Source: Terriglobales bacterium (GTDB lineage: Bacteria > Acidobacteriota > Terriglobia > Bryobacterales > Bryobacteraceae). Taken from it: 64,000 bases of DNA. Where the stretch lies: the NCBI GenBank assembly GCA_027485675.1, contig JAIXQP010000025.1:186001-250000 (forward strand). The letters run 5' to 3'. Positions 1-9,462 of this stretch are shown here, piece after piece. Under the pieces are notes generated by a model. The model searched no databases. It saw only the letters and a program-made list of their open reading frames with translations, and was not told the DNA's origin. The position numbers were made by a program, and so were the translations under genes. Position 1 is the first letter of the stretch. The number at the start of each line of letters is the position of its first letter.

Positions 1-626
1 CAGTTCTCGCAGGTCTCGGCCGAGGTCTTCAGCGCGTGCGGCGGCGAAGGGATCGGCCGGTTGTACTGATTGGTCAGCAGCAGATACAACTGCCGCGTTC
101 CGTTCAGCTTGGCCTGAATCATCGCGCCTGCGCCTTCGCCCACGTGGCAATCCACACATCGCACCTGCGCATGCGCCCCGCCGATATGCGCCGCGTACTC
201 CGGACCCATCACGCCATGGCACGCCGTCCCGCAGAAGTTGGTCGTCTCCATGTACTTCACCGTCCGGTAGGTCAGCGCTCCACCCACCACCAGGTTGAAG
301 CCCGTCGCAATGGCCAGAAAAATCAGCAGACGCTGAATCTTCGGATTCGACAGCTCGATCTTCTCCGGCAAATGCAGCTGATGGTCCGGCGACTCGCGCT
401 TCCTCTGCATGCTGATGCCGATCGGCACCAGCGCCAGTCCCGCGAAAAACAGGATCGGCAGCGCGACAAACTGCAAAATGCCCAAATAACCCGACGCCTC
501 GCTCGCTCCCGTCAGGAAGATCCACAAGACAATCGACGACATCACCAGCCACAAACCAATCCGGCTGATCCAATTGTCAGTCAGATACAGGACCGGCAGG
601 ACCCAACGGCGCGTGAACTGTGCCAT
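1..626 (-). CDS. NapC/NirT-family multihaem cytochrome c, 3' end cut by window edge
   Basis: Membrane-anchored multihaem c-type cytochrome, the kind that passes electrons from the quinol pool to periplasmic acceptors. About 208 residues are visible, translated from the minus strand starting at an ATG at 626. Hydrophobic segments lie near residues 22-40, 47-72 and 98-117. Haem motifs follow: a CGTACH with three residues between the cysteines near 132-137, a canonical CVDCH near 157-161, and a third CENC that runs off the edge before its histidine. Only 9 bases separate it from the upstream small cytochrome c gene, so the two are probably cotranscribed and may form one electron-transfer module. 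The number of haems and the partners cannot be known from this window. Confidence 0.85.
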   Translation of the reverse strand, partial: MAQFTRRWVLPVLYLTDNWISRIGLWLVMSSIVLWIFLTGASEASGYLGILQFVALPILFFAGLALVPIGISMQRKRESPDHQLHLPEKIELSNPKIQRLLIFLAIATGFNLVVGGALTYRTVKYMETTNFCGTACHGVMGPEYAAHIGGAHAQVRCVDCHVGEGAGAMIQAKLNGTRQLYLLLTNQYNRPIPSPPHALKTSAETCEN

Positions 627-635
627 GCGTCTGGC

Positions 636-950
636 CTATTGTTTTAAAGTGCGCAGGAACGCTACCAGGTTCGTAGCCTCCGCCTCGGGAAGCGCGACCC
701 CTTTCATTTTGCCCACACCCTCCACCGACTCTTTCTTCAATTGGGCATCGGTTTTGGCCTGCACCTCTTTTGAGCCAAGGTGCCGCATCTCAACTTTCAT
801 CATCTTGCTGATGGCGGCGTTCGGCGCCCCATCGCCCCCATGACAACGCTTGCACGACTTGTCATAGCTTGCTTTTCCGGCCGCAACATCCGCGGCAAAT
901 GCGCCGCAGGCAAAGACGAGAACGGTCAAAAAGGTAAAAATGATTCTCAT
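636..950 (-). CDS. Small secreted class I cytochrome c
   Basis: Monohaem electron carrier for the periplasm. The 104-residue protein begins with a signal peptide (cleavage near residue 19-20, after GAFA) and has one CKRCH haem-binding motif at about residues 33-37. A Met in the C-terminal half (around VGKMKGV) is a plausible sixth haem ligand, and the end AFLRTLKQ is typical of the C-terminal helix of class I cytochromes. It lies first in a minus-strand unit with the multihaem cytochrome 9 bases downstream, which suggests that it feeds or drains that protein. The 175 bases upstream (951-1125) separate it from a divergent glycosyltransferase and must hold both promoters; I see no convincing boxes there. 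Confidence 0.88.
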   Translation of the reverse strand: MRIIFTFLTVLVFACGAFAADVAAGKASYDKSCKRCHGGDGAPNAAISKMMKVEMRHLGSKEVQAKTDAQLKKESVEGVGKMKGVALPEAEATNLVAFLRTLKQ

Positions 951-1125
951 GGCAAAAAAGTAAGTGCAATCGGATGCCCACGAACATCTAAAGGCAATTC
1001 AGGTGCTCATCTGTCCGCATTGGGAAATATGCCCCAGGGGTACTGCGGGATATCCCCCTATCGCTCCGGAGTTTCTTGCCACAGACGGGATTTTGCAGTA
1101 GCCTTATCGGTTCCCGCCTTACTCC

Positions 1126-2808
1126 ATGTCCGCTACGCAGGTTGAGACCCCTTCGGCAAGCACGCGTTCCCGTGTGCTTCACCGCCTCCCGATCGTTGGC
1201 CTGTTGGCCGTCTTCGCGGCGCTATTGCTCTACGGCCTCTGGCAGACCGGCATCACCGCCGACGAGCCGAATCATATCCTCGGAGCGCACTTCTATTGGC
1301 ACGGCAGCAAAGCGTTCCCTCTGGCGGACCTGCCGCCCCTGCTGAAGATCGTCTCGGGTTGGTCCCCGGCGGCGGTTGGACTGGAAATGCCATCCGCCAG
1401 TGATCCGAAATGGCAGCCCGGCGCCGAGTGGAACCTGGCCGTCCAGTGGAGCAGCGCCCTCCAAGACCCGTTCTACCAGAACGTCACTCTCGCCGCGCGG
1501 CTGCCGGTTCTGCTCTTTCCCCTCGCATTAGCCGCCATCGTCTGGTTCTGGGGCCGGTCGGAGTGGGGCCCTTCCGCCGGGCTGCTCGCCGCGGCGATTG
1601 TGGCGATGGATCCCACCCTGCTCGGGCACGCCGTGCTCGTCAAGAACGACGTCGCCAGTGCCTTCGCCTACACCGCCTTCTGGTATGCTGCCTGGCGATT
1701 CTGGCAGGCGCCCACCTGGCCGGCGTTGGCTTGGCTGGCCGCCGCGACGGTGCTGGGGATGACGGCCAAACTGTCTCTCCTGATCTTGGTGGGAATCGCG
1801 CCGGTGTTGATTCTGGCCCGCATTCCCCGGCGGGCGTGGGCCTACTTGCCGGTCTTCGGGAGCTTGGTCTACGCGGGATTGTTCCTCGCCTATCAAGGGG
1901 ACGCCCGCGTGCTCCACCCCGACGAGATCGAAGCCGTCTACGTTCATCGCAACTCCCCACGCCTGTTGATGTGGGCCGCCTCGGTCTTCCGGTGGATTCC
2001 GATCTCCGAGAACCTATGGTCGGGTTGCGTTTCGCTGGTTCTCTCCTCCGGAGATGCCCCCCCGGTCTACCTCTGGGGCCGGACCCATCTGGGCGGGGCC
2101 CCGTGGTACTTCCTGGCGGCTTTGGCGATTAAGGTGCCAATTGGCTTCCAGCTCCTGTTTCTTGGCTCGGGCGGCTTGGCCCTTTGGCGGGGGATCCGCG
2201 AACGCGATCCGCGCTGGCTGTTCCTGCTGCTGCCGCCGGTGCTCTATATCGGCCTGGCCTCGCTCTCCACGTTCCAACTGGGCCTGCGCCTGATCCTGCC
2301 GGCACTTCCGTTCGGCGCCCTGCTCGCGGCCGCGGCGCTGCGCCCCTGGAGAAAGTTCGTGTTGGCGGCAGCGGCAGTGGGCGCCCTCGAGTCCATGATC
2401 TACTACCCCCATGGCATCTCGTTCTTCAATGCCTGGGTCGGCGGCCCCGCCCAGGGCCTCAACTATCTGGTGGACAGCAACCTCGATTGGGGCCAGGACC
2501 TGCCCGCGCTCAAGAAGTGGATGGTCCGGAATCAGGTCTCCAATGTCCGCGTGACTTACTTTGGTATGGACACGGTGTGGCGCTACTTCCGCGACGGCCA
2601 AATCATCGCTGATCCTCCGCCGTGGGGCAAGGAACTGGCGGCCGGCCGGACGGAACTCGCCCCCAAACCGGGCATCTACGCCATCAGCGCCTCCGTACTG
2701 CCGGGCCACTATTTCGCGCCGGAGTACCGGGACTTCTATCGCCACTTCCGCCACCGCACGCCCACCGCGCGGGCGGGTTATTCCATTTACATTTATGACC
2801 TCAGGTAA
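1126..2808 (+). CDS. GT-C fold glycosyltransferase, family 39-like integral membrane protein
   Basis: Probable polyprenyl-phosphate-sugar-dependent transferase acting on the periplasmic side of the inner membrane. The 560-residue protein has around ten hydrophobic segments and the acidic motif TADEPNH in the first periplasmic loop (about residues 44-50), where GT-C enzymes place the catalytic Asp/Glu. A C-terminal DSNLDWGQDL motif is, from memory, common in this glycosyltransferase-39 group. Acceptor and sugar donor cannot be told from sequence. Twelve bases separate it from the amidohydrolase downstream, so cotranscription is likely although the functions have no obvious link. Confidence 0.82.
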   Translation: MSATQVETPSASTRSRVLHRLPIVGLLAVFAALLLYGLWQTGITADEPNHILGAHFYWHGSKAFPLADLPPLLKIVSGWSPAAVGLEMPSASDPKWQPGAEWNLAVQWSSALQDPFYQNVTLAARLPVLLFPLALAAIVWFWGRSEWGPSAGLLAAAIVAMDPTLLGHAVLVKNDVASAFAYTAFWYAAWRFWQAPTWPALAWLAAATVLGMTAKLSLLILVGIAPVLILARIPRRAWAYLPVFGSLVYAGLFLAYQGDARVLHPDEIEAVYVHRNSPRLLMWAASVFRWIPISENLWSGCVSLVLSSGDAPPVYLWGRTHLGGAPWYFLAALAIKVPIGFQLLFLGSGGLALWRGIRERDPRWLFLLLPPVLYIGLASLSTFQLGLRLILPALPFGALLAAAALRPWRKFVLAAAAVGALESMIYYPHGISFFNAWVGGPAQGLNYLVDSNLDWGQDLPALKKWMVRNQVSNVRVTYFGMDTVWRYFRDGQIIADPPPWGKELAAGRTELAPKPGIYAISASVLPGHYFAPEYRDFYRHFRHRTPTARAGYSIYIYDLR

Positions 2809-2820
2809 CCAGGCGCCCGC

Positions 2821-4320
2821 ATGACCCTCCTCCACGGCGGCACTCTTCTCGACGGCTCCGGCGCCCCCGCCACCCCCGGTGACCTCCTCTTCGACGGCGA
2901 TACCCTCCTCGCCCTCGGCGCCTTCGACCCGCCCGCCGATGCCCTCCGCCTCGACTGCACCGGCCTCGTCATCGCCCCCGGCTTCATCGACCTCCACAGC
3001 CACTCCGACCTCCAGGTCCTCGAACGTCACCGCGCCAAAACCGACCAGGGCGTCACCACCGAAGTCGTCGGCAACTGCGGCTTCTCCGCCTATCCCTGCG
3101 GCACCCATCGCCACGAAGTCCAGGAGTTCGCTAACGGCATCCTGTTCGGCTACGGCCGCGATTGGGCTTGGCCCAACGCCCAGCAGTATCTCGCCGATGC
3201 CACCGCGCAGGCCGACCTCGTCAACGTCCACTCCCTCGTCGGCCACGGCACCCTCCGCGTCGCCACCATGGGCCCCCGCCAAGGTCCCGCCACCGCCGCC
3301 GAACTCGACCGCATGGAGCACTCCCTCGCCGAATGCCTCGCCGGCGGCGCCGCCGGCTTCTCCACCGGTCTCATGTACGCCCCCGGCTCGACGGCCCCCA
3401 CCGAAGAACTCGAAGCCCTCTGCCGCGTCACCGCCCGCGCCGGCAAAGTCTACGCCACCCACATGCGCAGCTACGGCGATGACCTCCTGGCGTCAATCGA
3501 CGAGCAGTTGGCGCTTGCCCGCTCCACCGGCTGCCGCCTCCAGATCTCCCACCTCCAAGCCGTCGGCCGGCGCAACTGGACCAAGCAAGCCCAAGCCCTC
3601 GAAAAGCTCGAAGCCGCCCGCCACGAAGGTCTCGATGTCGCCTTCGATAGCTACCCCTACCTCGCCGGCAGCACCGTCCTCACGCAGCTCCTCCCCGCCT
3701 GGGCACTCGACGGCGGCACCCCCGCCCTCCTCGAACGCCTCGCCGACCCCGCCCTCTGCCGCCAGATGAAGGCCACCATGATCGAGCAAACCCCCCAGCA
3801 GTGGAGCGACATCTTCATCACCGCCGTCGGCTCCCCGTTGAGCGAACGCTTCGTCGGCCAGGACCTCGCCTCCATCGGCGAAGCCCTCGGCGAACACCCC
3901 GTCGACGCGGCCCTCCATCTCCTCCGCGTCGAATCCGCCAACGTCAACATCCTCGCCTTCAACCAGTCGGACGAGAACCTCCGCCACCTGCTCACTCATC
4001 CCCTCTGCACCGTGATCAGCGACGGCTTCTATGTGAAGGGCCGCCCCCACCCCCGCCTCTACGGCACCTTCCCCTTCCTCCTCGGCGAGATCGTCCGCGA
4101 GCGCCGCTGGATGCCTATCGAACAGGCCATCCAGAAGATCACCGCCCAACCCGCCGCCCGCTTTGCCATGCCCCGCCAGGGCCTGCTCGCCCCCGGGTAC
4201 TACGCCGACATCACCGTCTTCGACCCCGCCGCCATCGCCGGCCGCGCCACGTACGAATCTCCGGAGACGGCCCCCGCCGGCATCACGCACTGCTTCCGGC
4301 GGGGGCGCCGCACCGTCTAG
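2821..4320 (+). CDS. N-acyl-D-amino-acid deacylase family amidohydrolase
   Basis: Metal-dependent hydrolase of the D-aminoacylase branch of the amidohydrolase superfamily, expected to remove acyl groups from N-acyl-D-amino acids or related cyclic amides. The 499-residue protein shows the family landmarks in order: GFIDLHSHSD (metal-binding HxH, about residues 55-64), VVGNCGFS (the Cys used as a bridging ligand in D-aminoacylases), THMRSYGDD and QISHLQA (metal His residues) and SDGFYVKGRPHPR (catalytic Asp and the family signature) near residue 400. No signal peptide is seen, so it is probably cytoplasmic. It ends directly against the convergent SPFH gene with no room for a terminator. True substrate unknown; dihydroorotase-like activity is less likely. 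Confidence 0.87.
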   Translation: MTLLHGGTLLDGSGAPATPGDLLFDGDTLLALGAFDPPADALRLDCTGLVIAPGFIDLHSHSDLQVLERHRAKTDQGVTTEVVGNCGFSAYPCGTHRHEVQEFANGILFGYGRDWAWPNAQQYLADATAQADLVNVHSLVGHGTLRVATMGPRQGPATAAELDRMEHSLAECLAGGAAGFSTGLMYAPGSTAPTEELEALCRVTARAGKVYATHMRSYGDDLLASIDEQLALARSTGCRLQISHLQAVGRRNWTKQAQALEKLEAARHEGLDVAFDSYPYLAGSTVLTQLLPAWALDGGTPALLERLADPALCRQMKATMIEQTPQQWSDIFITAVGSPLSERFVGQDLASIGEALGEHPVDAALHLLRVESANVNILAFNQSDENLRHLLTHPLCTVISDGFYVKGRPHPRLYGTFPFLLGEIVRERRWMPIEQAIQKITAQPAARFAMPRQGLLAPGYYADITVFDPAAIAGRATYESPETAPAGITHCFRRGRRTV

Positions 4321-6228
4321 TTACTTACTCGGCGACAGGTACTTCATCAGCACCGCCGCCAACCCATCGAGCGAGGCGCCGTTGCCCCCCGCCACGAGAA
4401 TATTCGGCACAATCGGCATCCCGCTCTTGGCAATCGCATCGATGCCGTTCACGATCGCCGTCGCGTTGGCGCCAAACGCCTTCACCTGCGCGTCGTAAGC
4501 TTCGGCCTTTGCCAAGCCCACGGCCCGCACCTCGGCGCCCTTCGCCTTGCCCGTCTGTTCAATGTAGAACGCTTCGCCGTCGGCCTCCGCCTTCCGCGCG
4601 TTCGAGTTGTTCGTCTTGATCGTCACCCCGACCTTCGATTTCGCCAGCTCCGCCTGCATATCGGCCGTGCCGCGCGCCTGCTCGGTCTCAATCCGCTGCT
4701 GCTGCGCCTGCTTCTGCTGTTCGAAGGTAGCGATCTCCTGCTTGGCGATCTCCCGCTCCGTCAACACCTTCACCAGATCCTGCGGCAGAATTACGTCCTG
4801 TATGTAGACCCCGCGCGTCTCCACAAAGTACGACGACAACTGCTCGCTAATCCGCGTGAACGCCTCCCGCTGCACCTGCTGCCGCGTCTCCACAAACCGC
4901 ACCGCCGGCATCGACTGCAGCGTATCCCGGAAGTGGTTGCCCACCGCCGCCTGCAGGACTTCGTCCACCAGGTTGCGAATGGTCCCCACGGTCGAAATCA
5001 CCCGAGGCGCCCGCGTATCCGGAATGTGAATCTGCACCTGCAAGTCCATCTTGAACACGAAGCCTTCCGAGCTCTTGGCCACAATCTGCTCCAGCTTCGC
5101 GTCCAGGTGATGCGCCGACGAAAGCCGGTCCGCCCAGTTCAATGTCAGGATCGCCGTCGGCACCAGTTCGGCCCGGTAGCAGTACGGGTTGATGGGATAC
5201 TTGCCCGTCCGCAGCGGCTCCTGCCAGATGCCGCGATGGCCCGGCCGCACCAGCGAACCGAACTTGAACTCCGCCCCCGAGGTATCGGACGGCGGCAGGC
5301 CCACATAGGCTTTGATCACCGCCACTTCGCCCTGCTCCACCACCAGCATCGGCACCTTTTCGACGCGCACGAGAAACGGGTTCAGCAGATACGCGCCGTA
5401 CAGCAGCGGATCATGCTGCAAGCCAATCCGGCCGCCGTTATCGAGAAACGCCTGAAAGTCCTGGTAATTGTTATGCAGCTCGTTCTTATTGCTGAACAGC
5501 CGCTCAATCACCTCCGCGTCGCTCGTCTCGCTCCGCCGTTCCATCTCCGTAATGTCCTGGAATTGGCCCAGCCGGCTGGCGATATCCCCCGACGAAAGCG
5601 GGTCGCCTTCGAGCGTCGATACAATCCCGATCACATCCGACTCCGAACTCGAATGCTTTGCAATCCGGACCACCTCGAGGTCCGCCGGGGTCAGTCCGAA
5701 GCTCATCGGCGTCAACTGCTGCCGCTGCAACTCCTCCGACACCGGCTGCCCAAAGGCGCGATCCCGCGTGATCACCAGGAACGCCACCGGATGCAGCGGC
5801 AACGTCGTACCCGGCGCCAGCACCGGCCGCTGGACGCCCTTCTGACCGCCCTCCGCGATAAAGGTTTCGAGCTCCGTAAACTGCCCAAAGCTCGGCTTAT
5901 ACACGCCGCTCTTGGCGCCAGTCGGCAGCGGCTGACCCACCTGCGCGATCACCACGCCAATCTGACCCGCCGGCACCTGCACCCACGGATACTTCTCCAC
6001 GCCATACAGCGGCCACAGCTTAAACCGCAGGCCGGGCATCAACAGCTCCGCCTGGTAACCGGCCTCGCCGTTAAAGGCGATCGGGTTATCGTCATCTAAC
6101 TTCCGCGCCGAAAACCGGCGCGTTACCAGACCCACCTCGGTAGGTCCAATCCGGTGCAGCGAGAGCAACGACACAACGGTCGCCGCACCCGCCGCTGCCA
6201 AAAGCAACAGCAAGAACGCAATCAACAT
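4321..6228 (-). CDS. SPFH/Band 7 domain membrane protein (flotillin-like)
   Basis: Membrane scaffold protein of the SPFH (stomatin/prohibitin/flotillin/HflKC) superfamily, 635 residues. An N-terminal hydrophobic segment (about residues 1-23) anchors it. The Band 7 domain is followed by a long Ala/Glu/Gln-rich stretch (about 480-590) that should form coiled coil, and by a C-terminal tail rich in Gly. The region before the main SPFH domain contains a second, diverged copy of its start (compare GQIGVVIAQVG near residue 90 with GEVAVIKAYVG near residue 300), which makes the protein longer than typical flotillins. GGAG-like spacing is good: the ribosome site GGAG lies just upstream of the ATG at 6228. 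No NfeD partner gene is adjacent. Confidence 0.8.
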   Translation of the reverse strand: MLIAFLLLLLAAAGAATVVSLLSLHRIGPTEVGLVTRRFSARKLDDDNPIAFNGEAGYQAELLMPGLRFKLWPLYGVEKYPWVQVPAGQIGVVIAQVGQPLPTGAKSGVYKPSFGQFTELETFIAEGGQKGVQRPVLAPGTTLPLHPVAFLVITRDRAFGQPVSEELQRQQLTPMSFGLTPADLEVVRIAKHSSSESDVIGIVSTLEGDPLSSGDIASRLGQFQDITEMERRSETSDAEVIERLFSNKNELHNNYQDFQAFLDNGGRIGLQHDPLLYGAYLLNPFLVRVEKVPMLVVEQGEVAVIKAYVGLPPSDTSGAEFKFGSLVRPGHRGIWQEPLRTGKYPINPYCYRAELVPTAILTLNWADRLSSAHHLDAKLEQIVAKSSEGFVFKMDLQVQIHIPDTRAPRVISTVGTIRNLVDEVLQAAVGNHFRDTLQSMPAVRFVETRQQVQREAFTRISEQLSSYFVETRGVYIQDVILPQDLVKVLTEREIAKQEIATFEQQKQAQQQRIETEQARGTADMQAELAKSKVGVTIKTNNSNARKAEADGEAFYIEQTGKAKGAEVRAVGLAKAEAYDAQVKAFGANATAIVNGIDAIAKSGMPIVPNILVAGGNGASLDGLAAVLMKYLSPSK

Positions 6229-6406
6229 GGGGCTCCTAAGTTAGGACCGTCGCCGCCCTGTCCTCCCCAGCGGCTTACTACATTCCGAGCCCCAGTTACT
6301 ACTCGGTCCTTCCCCGATTCTGCATCCGTCGGACCATCGACGCAAGAGAAATCGGACGCCGATTCGCCGATCTTATAGCCGGATCTGCGAGACTCGAATA
6401 AGACTT

Positions 6407-6907
6407 ATGGCCTTCGTTCCCCGCACCCCGGTTCATCCTCTCCGCACGGCCGGCAAGGTGATGGCGTTCACCGGCGTCTTCTTCGTTGGCGTCGCGATGA
6501 TTGGGGCCTGGAAGCCCTACTTCCAGCTCCAGGAATCCCCCCGCGCCCGCGTCAAGGTGCTCAAGAACGACATCGGCTACAAAACGGCCAACGGCTATGC
6601 CTTCCAACTGCAGATGAGCTGGCTCACCGATCTCGGCGAACAGCGGACGCAGTTGACCTCCCCCGTCGAAGCCGCTTCGGAAGAGGAGGCCCGCCGCAAG
6701 TATCGCGGCTCCTGGATCGTCGCCGGGCAGGAGTACGATTTCCCCGTCGATCCGGACGACCCCTCCCGCATCCTGCCCTTCAACGGTTACAACTGGAAGA
6801 CCTTCGGCCAGTTCGCCATTACGGCTCTGCTTGGCTTCGTTTCGTTCGGCGTCGGCATGTTCCTCTCGAAGAAAGGGCAGGAGCTCGAAAAGAAGCCGCG
6901 GATCTAG
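6407..6907 (+). CDS. DUF3592-like membrane protein
   Basis: Small protein of unknown function, 166 residues. A hydrophobic segment at about residues 18-35 and another at about 133-152 flank a roughly 100-residue extracytoplasmic domain, followed by a short basic tail ([13 protein letters not shown]). The arrangement and the pattern in the middle domain (Y-x-F-x-Y/W-type strands, then a VDPDDPS turn) resemble DUF3592 proteins. It stands alone: the 178 bases upstream separate it from the divergent SPFH gene and hold no convincing promoter that I can name, and its stop codon overlaps that of dut within a single CTAG. Confidence 0.6.
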   Translation: MAFVPRTPVHPLRTAGKVMAFTGVFFVGVAMIGAWKPYFQLQESPRARVKVLKNDIGYKTANGYAFQLQMSWLTDLGEQRTQLTSPVEAASEEEARRKYRGSWIVAGQEYDFPVDPDDPSRILPFNGYNWKTFGQFAITALLGFVSFGVGMFLSKKGQELEKKPRI

Positions 6908-7335
6908 CGGCCGCTGCTGCCGAAGCCGCCCTCGCCCCGCGTGGTCTCGCTCAGATCGCTTTCCACCAGTTCCACCGCTTCGTACCGCGCGATGATCATC
7001 TGCGCGATGCGGTCGCCCTTGGCAATTGTGTAGGGCGCCTTGCCCAGGTTGAGCAGAATCACTTTCAGTTCGCCCCGGTATCCCGGATCCACCGTCCCCG
7101 GGCTATTCGGCACCGTAATGGCGTGTTTCAAGGCCATTCCGCTCCGCGGCCGCACCTGCGCCTCAAAGCCCGGCGGTAATTCAATCGATAGCCCCGTCGC
7201 CACCGCCTGCGGCACGCCGGGCTCGAGCACGGTATCCACCACTGAACAGAGATCCATCCCCGCGTCTTCGAGCGGACCATGCGCATAGGCCGGCAAAACC
7301 GCCTCGGGCACCAGCTTTCTAACCTTAAGTTGCAT
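6904..7335 (-). CDS. dut: Deoxyuridine 5'-triphosphate nucleotidohydrolase
   Basis: Hydrolyses dUTP to dUMP and pyrophosphate, keeping uracil out of DNA and supplying dUMP for thymidylate synthesis. At 143 residues it is the usual length for a trimeric dUTPase and all five motifs are present: AGMDLCS, RPRSGMA, the [10 protein letters not shown] block with the catalytic Asp, GDRIAQMII and the C-terminal [11 protein letters not shown] that closes over the active site. The ATG at 7335 is only 15 bases from the divergent start of the ThyX-like gene, which would use its product; the head-to-head placement supports a shared role in dTMP supply. Confidence 0.96.
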   Translation of the reverse strand: MQLKVRKLVPEAVLPAYAHGPLEDAGMDLCSVVDTVLEPGVPQAVATGLSIELPPGFEAQVRPRSGMALKHAITVPNSPGTVDPGYRGELKVILLNLGKAPYTIAKGDRIAQMIIARYEAVELVESDLSETTRGEGGFGSSGR

Positions 7336-7350
7336 AATGAAGTATTTAGT

Positions 7351-8784
7351 ATGCCAGCCCCCCCGCCCGAACGGCGCATCCTCTCCGTTGCGCCCTTAGC
7401 CCCCGAAAAGAGCGCTTACGCCCTCGCCCGCTACAGCCGGTCGGCTGACTCCATCACTCAATCGCTCGATTGGGTCCGCTCCCACGACTCCTCCAAGTTC
7501 CTCGAAAGCTTCTACTTCCAATACGGCCACGCCTCCATCGCCGACCTCGGCCATCTGACGTTCTGCCTCGAAGGCATCTCCGAACTCGCCGCCGCCGAAG
7601 TCGAAGACGAACAGCTCTGGGACGGCCAGGCCAAATCCTCCCGCTATCAGGACTTCGGCAAAACCGGCTTCGTCATCCCCCCGGAACTCACCGGCATCGA
7701 AATCACCCAATTCCAGGCCGCCGGGCAAACCCTCCTCGCCGCCTACCGCCTCGTCCACGACGCGGCCTTCGCCCATCTCTCCGCCCAACTTCCCCGGCCG
7801 GACGACATGAAGCCCGACGCCTACCAGCGCAACATCGCCGCCCGCGCCTTCGACGTCGCCCGCTATCTCCTCTTCTGGGCCGTCCCCACCAACGTCGGCC
7901 AGGTCACCAGCATCCGGACCCTCGAAAAGCAGATCCGCCGCCTCAAGGCCTCGCCCTACGCCGAAGTCCGCGCCATCGGCGCCGAAATCGCCGCCGCCTG
8001 CGCCGCGCCCCCCGCCTGCCGCTGGGACGACTCCCAAACCGAACCCCTCGCCCCCACCCTCGCCAAATACTGCGACGCCGATTCGCATCTCTCGGAATCC
8101 ACAGCCGCCCTCCGCCTCTGGGCCCAACAGAACCTCCCCGCCGCCCCCGCTCCCAGCCCCGATATCGATCTGTTCAAGCCCACCGATACCGCCGCCGAAA
8201 TCGCCGCCACGCTCCTCTATCCCGTCACCAACTGGCCCTTCCGCGCCCTCTATGAATGGGCCGCCGCGGCCTCCCCCGCCGTCCGTCAGGAGGTCATCGA
8301 TACCGCTCTCCAGTCCCGCTCCAAGCACGACGAACTCCTCCGCGGCTTCCGCGGTGGTCTCTATTGCTACGACATGGTGATGGACGTCGGCGCCTATCGC
8401 GACTTCCACCGCCACCGCCGCTGCCAGCAGTACCGCCAGGACTACTCCGGCCAGCTCGGCTACGAAACGCCCCAGGTCATCACGGAAGCCAACCTGACCG
8501 TTGAATACCAGGCCGCCATGGACCACGCCCTGGCCACCATGCAGCTGCTCCCCGCGCCGGCCAACGAGTACCTCCTCCCCTTCGGCGCCCGCAGCCGCTT
8601 TCTCTTCAAGATGGACTTCGCCGAAACCGAATACATCTGCCGCGTCCGCAGCGGCGTCAAAGGCCACTTCAGCTACCGCTCCATCGCCTGGCAGATGAAG
8701 GAAGCCATGGAGCAGCTCGAACCCGAACTCGGCCGTCTCCTCTCCGGCACCCCGCCATGGATCGAAGACCCGCTCAAGCGCTAG
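7351..8784 (+). CDS. Tandem-domain ThyX-like flavin-dependent thymidylate synthase
   Basis: Predicted to methylate dUMP to dTMP with FAD and methylene-tetrahydrofolate. The product is 477 residues, about twice a standard ThyX, and contains two ThyX-like halves. The N-terminal half keeps the [14 protein letters not shown] pattern and an SSRY remnant (residues 96-99) but has lost the RHR triad. The C-terminal half has RHR at residues 354-356 but lacks the Ser expected seven residues later. I chose the ATG at 7351; an in-frame extension to 7279 lies inside dut and adds unrelated residues. Long double-domain ThyX relatives are known in other phyla such as chlamydiae, so activity is plausible but not certain. 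Confidence 0.82.
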   Translation: MPAPPPERRILSVAPLAPEKSAYALARYSRSADSITQSLDWVRSHDSSKFLESFYFQYGHASIADLGHLTFCLEGISELAAAEVEDEQLWDGQAKSSRYQDFGKTGFVIPPELTGIEITQFQAAGQTLLAAYRLVHDAAFAHLSAQLPRPDDMKPDAYQRNIAARAFDVARYLLFWAVPTNVGQVTSIRTLEKQIRRLKASPYAEVRAIGAEIAAACAAPPACRWDDSQTEPLAPTLAKYCDADSHLSESTAALRLWAQQNLPAAPAPSPDIDLFKPTDTAAEIAATLLYPVTNWPFRALYEWAAAASPAVRQEVIDTALQSRSKHDELLRGFRGGLYCYDMVMDVGAYRDFHRHRRCQQYRQDYSGQLGYETPQVITEANLTVEYQAAMDHALATMQLLPAPANEYLLPFGARSRFLFKMDFAETEYICRVRSGVKGHFSYRSIAWQMKEAMEQLEPELGRLLSGTPPWIEDPLKR

Positions 8785-9455
8785 CCGGCCTCCTCCTCGC
8801 CCTGCCGCTCTTGGCAGAAGAGGCCAAGCCGCTCCACGCCCACTGGGCCTTCCATTCCGATACCGCAGCCTGCGCCGATCCCACGCGTCCCGACAAACGC
8901 TGGGCCCCCGCCGCCATCCCGGCCGACACCCCCGGCTGCTATCGCAAACGCTTCACGCTGACCGCCGGCACCCGCTTCGCCCTCGCCTTCGACGGCCCCG
9001 CGCCAACTGAAATCTTCCTCAACGGCCAACCCCTCCCGGCCCCCTACGAATTCACCGTCCCCCTAAACACCGAAAACCTCCTCGCCATCATCGCCCCCAC
9101 CGGACTCGCCACGCCCCTCCGCCTCGTCAAAGATCCCGCTCCCCGCCCCTCTGCTCCGCAAGCCACACCCGGCGCCCTCCGCCTCGCCGCCTCCCCCGGG
9201 CCCCTCCCCGCCGATCGCACCGGATTCGCCGTCATCACCGCCAATCAGTCTGGCCCCCTGCAATGGTCCGTCCGCGGTCAAGGTCACCTCGCCGGTCCCG
9301 CCTCCTTCGGCTCCGTCAACCTCATCCGCACCACCGGCACCGCCGGCAAGATCACCGTCACCGCCACCACCCCCGCCGGCGAAACCGCCGCCGTCGATCT
9401 CTGGTCCACCGCCGTCCCCCTCGGCAACTCCTGGATGCGCGAACCCTCGCGGTAA
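8757..9455 (+). CDS. Secreted protein with galactose-binding-like and Ig-like segments
   Basis: Exported protein of unknown function, 232 residues, starting inside the last 28 bases of the ThyX-like gene. The start is supported by a signal peptide directly after it ([20 protein letters not shown]). Residues 30-120 look like a jelly-roll domain of the kind at the N-terminus of family 2 glycoside hydrolases (FALAFDGPAPTEIFLNGQPL), and residues 140-220 resemble the Ig-like module that such hydrolases carry at the other end. There is no catalytic domain between them, so this could be a carbohydrate-binding adaptor or a shrunken hydrolase. The overlap suggests cotranscription with the ThyX-like gene, without a clear functional link. 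Confidence 0.6.
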   Translation: MDRRPAQALAGLLLALPLLAEEAKPLHAHWAFHSDTAACADPTRPDKRWAPAAIPADTPGCYRKRFTLTAGTRFALAFDGPAPTEIFLNGQPLPAPYEFTVPLNTENLLAIIAPTGLATPLRLVKDPAPRPSAPQATPGALRLAASPGPLPADRTGFAVITANQSGPLQWSVRGQGHLAGPASFGSVNLIRTTGTAGKITVTATTPAGETAAVDLWSTAVPLGNSWMREPSR

Positions 9456-9462
9456 AAAGTAC

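Noticed and set aside
2014-3462. 482-codon minus-strand open frame opposite the glycosyltransferase and amidohydrolase genes
   Set aside because: Gly/Ala/Glu-rich shadow crossing two real genes.
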